From JAFGCY01 sp964609245 (lineage in GTDB: Bacteria; 4484-113; JAFGCY01), in NCBI GenBank assembly GCA_964609245.1, contig CAZSSB010000004.1, forward strand, positions 1 through 64,000: 64,000 nucleotides of DNA, read 5' to 3'. The notes beneath the pieces are model-generated. The model did no database searches. It saw nothing but the letters and a program-made list of their open reading frames with translations, and was not told where the DNA came from. Below, piece after piece: positions 40,592-49,569 of this stretch. The translations under genes and the position numbers were made by a program. Numbering within the stretch: the first letter of the stretch is position 1; each line of letters starts with the position of its first letter.

Positions 40592-41365
40592 ATGCCGAAA
40601 GTCACGAGCAATGAAGGCAAGCCATTTGCGGAGATAGGCACACTGCTGCGTAATCTACGACTCCGTCGGGGGATGAGCCAGTTCGAGCTGGCCAGCGCAG
40701 CGGGCATCAACAACAGCTACTTGTCACGCATCGAGAATGGTGAGCGCCGTCCGTCGCCCAAGATCCTCAAGCGCTTCTCAGAGATCCTGGACTACCCATA
40801 CGACGAACTCGTGATCAAGAGCGGCATCCTTAGCGAGGAGTTCGTGAGGTCCACGCCGCCGTCCTCGGAGCAGACCGCGGATCCGCGCAGGCAGGCGCTG
40901 GAGGATTTGATTCAGAGCCTGCAGCAGCAGCCGCTTGGGATTGCCGGTGCCGCCTCGGGCCCGAAACGTGCGATCCCCGTGTTTGACACCGTGCCGGCAG
41001 GCTTGTTGAAGGAAGCCAACGTAGTCGAGGCCTACGAGGACACGGAGAAGCTGATACTTAGCGAAGAGGAGCTCGGGTACGACCCGCAGGCGTTTGCCCT
41101 GGTTGTGCAGGGAGACAGCATGATGGAGGCTGGAATCCTGGACGGGGACATTCTGATCGTGAGTCCTAACACGAAGGTCGGTGACGGCGAGATCGGCGTA
41201 GTTCAAGTCAACCGTCGCACGACGACGGTAAAGAAGGTATATGTCGAAGGCTCGCAAGTGATCCTGCAACCGGCGAACTTCCACTACAAGCCTCAGGTGC
41301 TGGCGTATCCGGAGGAAGTCGAGATACTCGGCAAAGTGATTATCGTGCGGCGCAAACTGGTCTAG
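40592..41365 (+). CDS. XRE-family repressor with self-cleaving S24 (LexA/CI-like) domain
   Basis: A 257-residue regulator. An XRE helix-turn-helix (about 14-72, with MSQFELASAAGINNSYLSRI) is followed by a linker and an S24 domain. The cleavage bond is Ala136-Gly137 in FDTVPAGLL, the nucleophile Ser176 in QGDSMMEAG, and the Lys214 in TTVKKVY. All parts needed for RecA-stimulated autocleavage are present, so it may be switched off by DNA damage, like phage CI or LexA variants with an XRE head. There is no phage around it. AGGAG lies 7 nt before the ATG. Downstream are an Nfu protein and membrane genes with small gaps. Confidence 0.92.
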   Translation: MPKVTSNEGKPFAEIGTLLRNLRLRRGMSQFELASAAGINNSYLSRIENGERRPSPKILKRFSEILDYPYDELVIKSGILSEEFVRSTPPSSEQTADPRRQALEDLIQSLQQQPLGIAGAASGPKRAIPVFDTVPAGLLKEANVVEAYEDTEKLILSEEELGYDPQAFALVVQGDSMMEAGILDGDILIVSPNTKVGDGEIGVVQVNRRTTTVKKVYVEGSQVILQPANFHYKPQVLAYPEEVEILGKVIIVRRKLV

Positions 41366-41423
41366 CGGGTGTTGACGGTGGACGAGCGGAGCAGTACGCA
41401 GCAAAGAACATACGGAGAGACGC

Positions 41424-41732
41424 ATGGATGGCAATGATGTGAACCGGGGCGAGGCCGGCGCGTCGGCGGACGGACAGGGAGCCGGCAGTTCGACGCCGAG
41501 CGCCGCGGATTTCGAGGCCAAGCTGCGCGCGGTGTTGGATAAGGTTCGCCCCTTCCTGCAGATGGATGGTGGGGACATCGAGCTCATCGCCATCGAGGAC
41601 AGGAATGCGATCGTCCGCTTGATGGGTGCCTGCCACGGGTGCCCCAGCGCGACGTACACTTTGAAGATGGGTGTCGAGCAGGCGATTCGCAAGGAAATAC
41701 CTGACTTCGGCGAGTTGATACAGGTCGATTAG
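41424..41732 (+). CDS. NifU C-terminal-domain (Nfu) iron-sulfur scaffold
   Basis: A 102-residue protein. After a Gly/Ser/Ala-rich N-terminus of about 27 residues comes the Nfu domain, with VRPFLQMDGGDIELIAI and the cluster motif GACHGCPSA (Cys70, Cys73). Such proteins carry [4Fe-4S] clusters to target enzymes. GGAGAG precedes the ATG. It follows the repressor by 58 nt and may be co-transcribed with it. Confidence 0.92.
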   Translation: MDGNDVNRGEAGASADGQGAGSSTPSAADFEAKLRAVLDKVRPFLQMDGGDIELIAIEDRNAIVRLMGACHGCPSATYTLKMGVEQAIRKEIPDFGELIQVD

Positions 41733-41807
41733 CGAGACGGCGGCTGGCTGGAATCACCGTGGGTGGTACCGGTATGTTACAGTGGCCGCCAAGCGGGGGG
41801 CAAGGGA

Positions 41808-42494
41808 ATGGCGACAGTGTGGCGCGTGCTGGTAGGCGCGTCTGAGGGGTGGCAGGAGGTCAGGCAAGGCTCGGCCTGGTGGTGGGCCGTGCTGACCCAC
41901 TGGGTGCTGCAGGCGCTGACCGCCCTCCTGGTCTATGAGCCGATGCTCCAGCTCGCCTCTCAGACTGGCTTGCACGCCCTCTCCGACCAAGCGTGGGCGC
42001 TTGCGTTGGCCATCCTGGCTATCGCCTTGTCCGTGGTGGTCAGCATGCTGATCGCGGCGGCTGCCGGTAGCGTTGCGCTGCTGGCTCTCGGCATACGGAG
42101 CTCCTATACGCGCCTGTTGAGCTGGGTGTCGTACGGGCTCTTGCCGTTGGCGCTGGGGCAGTGCGCGGCAGGCCTGTTGTTTTCCATCGTGCGGCCCTTG
42201 ACACAGGACCCGGTGCAGGCGTTATCTCTTAGTCTCAGACCTTACAGCTTCGGAGTGGCCGGAATGATACCGGAGGTACTCCCGCCGCTGTCTTTCGGGT
42301 GGTTCGTTGCCTCGTACTTCGACTTGTTCGGGCTGTGGGCGATGGTGCTGCTGCTGATCGGTGCTCGGGCGGTATTCGGGCTGCAGCGCCTGCACATCCT
42401 GTGGTTAGGGCTCGAACTGGTGCTAGTATTTTCCGTCATTATCACTGGATTGTGGCTGGCAAGCCAGCAGTTGCTTGTGGGACTGGCTGGGTGA
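41808..42494 (+). CDS. YIP1-like integral membrane protein
   Basis: A 228-residue protein with five hydrophobic segments (about 27-48, 63-92, 104-126, 158-182 and 195-222). The layout and the opening helix, VLVGASEGWQEVRQGSAWWW, resemble the YIP1/Yip1-domain families of bacterial membrane proteins, usually found beside transporter genes. AAGGGA precedes the ATG at 41808. It overlaps nothing, but its stop lies 16 nt before the MacA-type gene. The role is unknown; it may be a partner of the transporter. Confidence 0.7.
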   Translation: MATVWRVLVGASEGWQEVRQGSAWWWAVLTHWVLQALTALLVYEPMLQLASQTGLHALSDQAWALALAILAIALSVVVSMLIAAAAGSVALLALGIRSSYTRLLSWVSYGLLPLALGQCAAGLLFSIVRPLTQDPVQALSLSLRPYSFGVAGMIPEVLPPLSFGWFVASYFDLFGLWAMVLLLIGARAVFGLQRLHILWLGLELVLVFSVIITGLWLASQQLLVGLAG

Positions 42495-42510
42495 GCGTGG
42501 AGGAAGGTCC

Positions 42511-43859
42511 ATGTGGCGCAAGGTGGGATGTGTAGGGTTAATCGTGATCGTGGTGGCGATCATCGCCGGAATCGTGTATCAGCAGACTCGCGGTGACGGT
42601 GGATTCAGCTTCGGCGGCGGCGGCAAGAAAGACCGCGGTGAGGACGAGAAGCCGATCTTCGAGGCTGCGCGGCTCGACGAGCTCACGATCACCGTGGAGG
42701 CCACGGGTAGCACCGAGGCGATTACGGACATCGAGGTCAAGAGCGAGGCCACCGGACGGATCACCGAGTTCTATGTCGAGGAAGGGGATGTTGTTGCGCA
42801 GGGCGACCTGATCTGCCGACTGGACCAGAGCAATCAGAAGCTCGTCGTGCAGGCGCGCGAGATCCAGCTGGAGCAGGCCAGCCTGGCCTACGACGAGGCC
42901 CGACAAGCGACCTCGGTGACCAGCGCTTCCGCATACGAAAGCGCGCTCAGCAGCGCGAAGGCCAACCTCGACAGCGCGGAGGAGGCCCTCGAAAACGCCC
43001 AGGTCACGTATGACCGCATCGCGGAAGTGCACGCCAAGGGCTACGCCACCGACCAGGAGTTGGACAACGCACGGCAAAGCCTTGCGGCCGCCCAGGCGGC
43101 TCGCGATTCAGCGCGCTCGGCTTATGACAACGCGCTGACTCAGCAGCAGTCATTCGAGCAGACCAGCGACGAGAATGCCATCGAGCAGGCGCGGCTGTTG
43201 CTGGAGGCGGCCAAGGTCTCGCTGGCCGAAGCCAAGAAGCAACTCGGAGACAGCGTGATCGCCAGCCCAATCGACGGGATCATTCTGGAGAAGCCGCTGG
43301 ATGTGGGCGACAGCGTGGTCAGCATCAACAGCGCGTATGGCGGGGGCAACACCATCGTCAAGGTCGCCGATCTCAGTAGAATACAGGTTCGCACCAGCGT
43401 CGACGAGATCGACATCGGCAAGCTGGCAGTGGGGCAGCCTGCCGCCGTTACTGTTGACACCTACTTCGATCGTGAGTTCGAGGGAGTGGTCACCAACGTC
43501 TTCCCACAGGGCGTCAACACGGGGTCCGGGCTGATCAGTTTCATTGCCATGGTAGAGGTAGACAACAACGAGGGACTGCTGCTCGGCAACATGACGGCAT
43601 CCGTCAAGATCGAGGCCCAGGTGATTGAGGACGCGCTGCTGATCCCGCTGGCCGCAACGCGCGCTGGGGAGAAGCCCGACACGACGGTCGTCTACGTGCT
43701 CAATGAGGACGAGGATCCGTTTGACGAGAAGGCTGAACACGAGGAGCGGGAAGTGACGCTTGGGGATACCGACTACCAGGATGTCCAGGTCCTGGATGGT
43801 CTGGAAGAGGGCGAATACGTCAAGGTACGCGGATTCGAGACACGAATCCAGTTCGACTA

Positions 43860-43860
<1 letters not shown>
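42511..43860 (+). CDS. MacA/HlyD-family periplasmic adaptor
   Basis: A 449-residue membrane-fusion protein. One N-terminal anchor (about 7-25) is followed by a Gly/Lys-rich stretch and a lipoyl half-motif TGRITEFYVEEGDVVAQGDL. A long coiled-coil hairpin (about 115-240, rich in Ala, Glu and Gln) leads to the second half ASPIDGIILEKPLDVGDSVV and to beta-barrel and membrane-proximal domains. GGAGGAAGG precedes the ATG at 42511. It would link the permeases that follow to an outer-membrane channel or present substrate to them. It overlaps the first permease by one base. Confidence 0.92.
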
Positions 43861-45093
<1,233 letters not shown>

Positions 45094-45101
<8 letters not shown>

Positions 45102-46344
45102 CGCATATGTTCTGCTGTGGACCACCCTGAAGCTGGCAGTCAGACAGCTGCTGAGGCACAAGGTGCGCAGCGTTCTGACCATGCTGGGGATCTTCATCGG
45201 CGTTGGCTCCGTGGTCGCCATTGTCTCGCTGGGCGAAGGCCTGCGGGGCTTCTTCATGGACATGATGGCTGCTACCGCGACCGACGACCTCGTCTACATC
45301 ATGCCCGACGTACCGATGCGGGCAGGCCGCATCCCCCGGCTTGAGAAGCCGTTCAAGAATCGCGACATCGATATGGTGAATTCCTCGGAATACGTCACTA
45401 CCACCATTGGCGGTCACATGCTGAACAGCGTGACCGTCAAGCATGGCTGGCGCAGCGAGAACGTGATGTGCTCGATGGCACCCCACGAGTACTTCCCAAT
45501 GGATGGCTGGCAACTCGAGCGCGGACGCTACTTCAATACTGCCGAAGAGAGGGGACGCGCCCTGGTCGTGGTCGTCGGTGGTGGAATCCACGAGCTGCTC
45601 TACGATGAGCACGAGGAGTTGCTGGGATCGCAGCTGATCGTCGGTGGTGCGCGCTTCACGGTCATCGGCGAACTGAAGACCCGCACAGCCCTGGAAGGCG
45701 GCAATGACTCCAATCGAATGCTGTTCGTCCCGCTGGAAACCGGCCAGGACCGACTACTGGGGTCCGATGACATCTTCTGGATTGCCGCCAAGGTCCGCAG
45801 CAGTACTGAGCTCACGGAAGCCAAAGAAGACATCGCAGTGCGGCTGCGCGCCTCTCGCCGAATCCGCAGCGGAGCGGACGACGACTTCCAGATCACTACT
45901 CCCGATGACTGGGCGGAGTTTGGCCATTCGTTCGTCAACACGATGCTGATGGTCTTCGGCGTAGTGGCAGTCATCGCGCTGATAGTAGGTGGTATCGGCG
46001 TGATGAACGTGATGCTGGTCAACGTCCGGGAGCGCACGCGCGAGATCGGGCTGCGCAAAGCCCTCGGCGCCACAGCCGCCCAGATTACCTGGCAATTCCT
46101 GGTTGAATCCTCAACCATGACGCTGATCGGTGGTCTGCTGGGCCTCTGCCTTGGGTACGGACTGGGCTTCAGCGTGGCTCTGCTGATGAAGTCCTTGTGG
46201 GACGTCTTCTGGATGCCGAGCGTCCCGATGGTCTGGATCGCCGCGGTGATGGGCACGTCAATCGGACTTGGCCTGGTGGCGGGCGTATACCCGGCTTGGC
46301 GAGCCGGCTTGCTGGATCCAATCAATGCCCTGCGTTACGAGTAG
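45094..46344 (+). CDS. MacB-type ABC transporter permease 2
   Basis: A 416-residue paralogue of the preceding permease with the same layout: VRSVLTMLGIFIGVGSVVAI, a MacB_PCD domain, GGIGVMNVMLVNVRERTREI and a final LDPINALRYE. It overlaps the first permease by 8 nt. Two distinct permease chains suggest a heterodimeric transporter. The two differ mainly in the periplasmic domain, as expected if each half contacts the substrate differently. Confidence 0.93.
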
Positions 46345-46381
46345 CCTTCCAGCCGGCAGGACGACCGGCAATGCTAAGGGG

Positions 46382-46387
46382 TAGAAT
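46382..46387 (+). promoter_or_regulatory. -10 element of mutS2, leaderless spacing
   Basis: TAGAAT ends 6 nt before the GTG at 46394, so the mRNA should begin at or near the start codon. No Shine-Dalgarno is possible in that distance. Confidence 0.45.
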
Positions 46388-46393
46388 CCAGTC

Positions 46394-48838
46394 GTGACCG
46401 CGCGTGAGCAATTCCGGAACCTCGACTTCGATCAGCTGGTGGAGAAGCTGGCAGGCTACGCCGGCAGCCGCGTGACGCAGGAGTTGATTCTCGCAGTGGA
46501 TGTCGTCTTCCATCCCGCGCGAATTGACGCGAACCTTGACCAGACAGCGGAAGCGCTCCGCTTTCTTGACGAGAAGTCCTCCGTCGAACTCCCCGCCTTC
46601 GGTTCGATTGCGGACCTTACGCCGCTGTGGCGACGGATGGCCGCGGGGGAACTCGTTGACAGCCACGAAGCCCGCCAGCTGCTGTCGTACTTCACGGTCT
46701 GCTCGCAGTACGGCCAGCTGCTGAAACACATCACACTGGAGGAGTCCCCGCGTCTGGCTGAAGTCGCGGCCGCCTGGCAACCGCTGGACCAGCTTGCCAG
46801 CCTGACGGAGCGGCTGTTCAACGAGGATGGCGAAGTGCGGGACGGAGCGAGTCACGAGCTGTCGCAGATCAGAAGCAAGCTGCGGCGCTTTGAGTCCCAG
46901 GTCACTCGACTGCTGAGCGAATCGTTGCCGGGGCTGAAGCAGCACTCGGGCGACGATGCCCAGGTGACCATCCGGGGAAACCGTTTCGTGGTCCTGCTGC
47001 CGCGAACAGCCGCCGCCGCCTATGACGGTGCGGTTGTCGACGTGTCAGGGAGCGGCCAGAGCGTCTACTTCGAGCCGCTGAGCATCAGCGCACTGAACAC
47101 CGAGCGCCAAGACCTGTTCGTTGCTGAGCGCCAGGAAGTGCGCAGGATTCTGGCCGAATACAGCCAGCAGGTGGCGGCCCAGCACTCCCAGCTGAGCGCC
47201 AACCTCGCGATCATGGTGAAGACTGACTACGTGTTTGCGCGGGCGCGGTTCGCGCGAACCCTTGAGGCAACCCGGCCGCAGCTGAGCCACGATCGGGGAT
47301 TCGCGCTCAGCGCCGCACGTCATCCGCTGATCGCCGACTTCGTGCCCGAGGATCTGACATTCGACACCGAGCGGTGCCTGGTGATCTCCGGTGTCAACGC
47401 GGGCGGCAAGACGGTGCTGCTCAAGCTGCTTGGTTTGTACACCTTGATGGCCACACTGGGATGCTTCGTACCGGGTGAGGCCACCCTGCCCTACGTCAGC
47501 GGGCTGCTTGCCGACATCGGAGACGAACAGAACGCGCTTGCCAACCTCTCAACCTTCACCGCGCATCTGCAGTTCATCACCGAGTTGTGGTCGAGGCTCG
47601 ATGAGCACCAGGATGGTGAGCTGCCGCTGCTCGTACTGATCGACGAGATCGGTACCGGCACGGAGCCCGGCGAGGGCGCCGCCTTTGCCTTCGGCCTGCT
47701 GACGGCGTTGTTGGAGCAACCGGTCAAGCTGGCCGTCACCACTCACTACGATGTGCTCAAGACCCTGGCGTTCGACCGCCAGGATGTGAAGAACGTCTGC
47801 CTTGAGTTCGACCGCGAGCAGCTCAAACCGACCTTCCGGATCCTGGACGACCAGCCGGGCCAGAGCTACGCACTCGCAATCGCCCAGCAGTGGGGAGTGG
47901 CGGCGGACATCCTGGAAGGCGCACAGAGCGTGCTCGGCCAGGAGGAACGCAGGATGGGAGCCGTGATCGGCGAGCTTGAGGAGCTGCGCCGCGAGGCCGA
48001 GCTTCAGCGCAGCGCTGCAGTGCGGCACGCAGATGAGCTTGTCGCGGCGACTTCGCGCAACGTGGAACTCACCGCCGAGCTGAAGGAGTCCAAACAGCAG
48101 TTCGCCAGGCACGTGGAGCGCGTCCGGCAGGAACTGGAGCAGCGAATTGACGAGCTGCTGGCGGAAACAAAACTGAAGCTCAAGAAGAAGGCGCGCCAGT
48201 CGGCACGCAAGCATGACGAATACGTGAAGGCGGCCAGCAAGTCATCCGGCGTGGCACGGCGGCAGAAGGATGAGGTTGAGGCCATGGTGGAGGATGTGCT
48301 GGAAGCGCTGGCGATCGATCCCGAGCGTGACAAGGAAGCGCCACCGACGCTGACGGTGGGTGACCTGGTGGAGATCAGCGGCTCCGGGCTGCGTGGCGAG
48401 ATAGCCACACTGGATCAGGATCGTGGCACCGCTGTGCTCAGCGTACAGGGCAAGCGAATGACGCTGGCACTGGAGAAACTGCGCAGAGTCAGCGCGGCGG
48501 CGGCGGCCTCCGCCGATCCGCTACAGGCCTATCGGAGCCGGCAGCACTTGCAGTCGCCATACGACCAGTCCGGCGGCAAGCCCGAGCTGCAGGACAGCAG
48601 CAACACACTCGATCTGCACGGACAAACGACGGAAGAGGCTGCGGAAAGCCTGGACGCGTTTCTGAGCCGCTGTCTGCTGGCCGGCATTGGCGAGATTCGC
48701 GTGATGCACGGCGTGGGCACCGGGCGGTTGAGGCAGTTCGTCCGAGACTACCTGCGCAGCACTCCCTACGTAAGCAACGTACGCCAGGCCGACACACATG
48801 ACGGCGGCGTGGGCGTCACCCTTGCGGATATCGTCTAG
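46394..48838 (+). CDS. mutS2: MutS2 endonuclease/ATPase
   Basis: An 814-residue protein. The MutS-core helical region spans about 1-310. The ATPase has Walker A SGVNAGGKTVLLK (about 332-344), a variant of the usual GPNTGGKT, and Walker B LVLIDEIGTGTEPGEGAAFA. A coiled region (about 520-620) leads to a C-terminal Smr domain with LDLHG and MHGVGTGRLR. MutS2 acts in suppression of recombination and in rescue of collided ribosomes, not in mismatch repair. It begins with GTG 46394. The gene stands alone between the transporter genes and a minus-strand membrane protein. Confidence 0.94.
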   Translation: MTAREQFRNLDFDQLVEKLAGYAGSRVTQELILAVDVVFHPARIDANLDQTAEALRFLDEKSSVELPAFGSIADLTPLWRRMAAGELVDSHEARQLLSYFTVCSQYGQLLKHITLEESPRLAEVAAAWQPLDQLASLTERLFNEDGEVRDGASHELSQIRSKLRRFESQVTRLLSESLPGLKQHSGDDAQVTIRGNRFVVLLPRTAAAAYDGAVVDVSGSGQSVYFEPLSISALNTERQDLFVAERQEVRRILAEYSQQVAAQHSQLSANLAIMVKTDYVFARARFARTLEATRPQLSHDRGFALSAARHPLIADFVPEDLTFDTERCLVISGVNAGGKTVLLKLLGLYTLMATLGCFVPGEATLPYVSGLLADIGDEQNALANLSTFTAHLQFITELWSRLDEHQDGELPLLVLIDEIGTGTEPGEGAAFAFGLLTALLEQPVKLAVTTHYDVLKTLAFDRQDVKNVCLEFDREQLKPTFRILDDQPGQSYALAIAQQWGVAADILEGAQSVLGQEERRMGAVIGELEELRREAELQRSAAVRHADELVAATSRNVELTAELKESKQQFARHVERVRQELEQRIDELLAETKLKLKKKARQSARKHDEYVKAASKSSGVARRQKDEVEAMVEDVLEALAIDPERDKEAPPTLTVGDLVEISGSGLRGEIATLDQDRGTAVLSVQGKRMTLALEKLRRVSAAAAASADPLQAYRSRQHLQSPYDQSGGKPELQDSSNTLDLHGQTTEEAAESLDAFLSRCLLAGIGEIRVMHGVGTGRLRQFVRDYLRSTPYVSNVRQADTHDGGVGVTLADIV

Positions 48839-48862
48839 GGGGCATACGGCTTCGGCGGTGCT

Positions 48863-49378
48863 TTAGTCCCGCACTCGATAGACGGTGATCTCGAGTTGCA
48901 GCCGGTCGCTGTCCGGGCGCCGTTCGATGATGAATTCGATCACGTAGTCCTCGTCGGCGTAGTCCGATCCATATCCCGTGGGGATGCTCACGTATTGCGT
49001 TTGCCGCATGCCCGCCGCGAGCATCCGCTCGTGGTAGTAGTTGTACACCGTGTCCTTGTCCAGATCGGATTCAGCGTGCACGTACCACTTGTCCATCGCT
49101 TCGTCGTCCGTGGAGACAGCTGAATCACGCTCAGTGGCGAGCAGTTCAGCCTCCGGATAGAGCGGCACCACGTCGCTGGGGAAGTCCCTGGGCAGTCCCA
49201 GTTCGGCATTGGTCTCCTGCCGCTGCTGGATCTGCTGCCGTCTGGCATGCTGGCCGTATATGTACCGCCCGGCAGCGGCGATCAAGGCGATCAGCAGCAC
49301 AAGCAGCAGGGAGATTGTCAGCAGGCCGCCCCAGGATATCCTGCGTGCTCCACTCTCTGAGGAATTGTCTCTCTCCAC
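48863..49378 (-). CDS. small single-pass membrane protein of unknown function
   Basis: A 171-residue protein. One hydrophobic segment (about 17-38, WGGLLTISLLLVLLIALIAA) is followed by a basic/Gln-rich stretch and a soluble domain of about 120 residues with LPRDFPSDVVPLYPEAELLA and KDTVYNYYHERMLAAGM. The second part looks like a small alpha/beta fold seen in uncharacterised lipoprotein-like proteins, but I cannot name the family. GTG 49378 has GAGG 6 nt upstream. It is divergent from the 5'-nucleotidase-like gene. Confidence 0.75.
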   Translation of the reverse strand: MERDNSSESGARRISWGGLLTISLLLVLLIALIAAAGRYIYGQHARRQQIQQRQETNAELGLPRDFPSDVVPLYPEAELLATERDSAVSTDDEAMDKWYVHAESDLDKDTVYNYYHERMLAAGMRQTQYVSIPTGYGSDYADEDYVIEFIIERRPDSDRLQLEITVYRVRD

Positions 49379-49462
49379 CTATGGCCTCGGAATGACCCTG
49401 CAGCCGCCGCACCCCGAACGAGCAGCAGCTGGGTTGGTTTGACTGACACTCGCTGGCGCACG

Positions 49463-49468
49463 ATTATA
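49463..49468 (-). promoter_or_regulatory. -10 element of the small membrane protein gene
   Basis: A perfect TATAAT on the minus strand, with a poor -35 and a leader of about 80 nt. Confidence 0.45.
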
Positions 49469-49529
49469 TACCAGCAGGAAACCGCGTCTAGCGGTGCCAC
49501 GGGAGATCAGGCGCGGCCTGCCGCTGTGC

Positions 49530-49535
49530 TAGAAT
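49530..49535 (+). promoter_or_regulatory. extended -10 element of the 5'-nucleotidase-like gene
   Basis: TGCTAGAAT on the plus strand. The start point should lie near 49542, at the first of two tandem TTATCAACA repeats, giving a leader of about 27 nt. Confidence 0.45.
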
Positions 49536-49541
49536 GATTCT

Positions 49542-49561
49542 TTATCAACACCTTATCAACA
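49542..49561 (+). repeat. tandem repeat of TTATCAACA at the start point
   Basis: TTATCAACA at 49542-49550 and again at 49553-49561, an 11-nt period. Each copy differs from a DnaA box (TTATCCACA) by one base. Confidence 0.4.
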
Positions 49562-49569
49562 GGTTAGTG

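Noticed and set aside
40592..41365. Prophage CI repressor
   Set aside because: Domain layout fits, but the neighbours are housekeeping genes and no phage genes are present.
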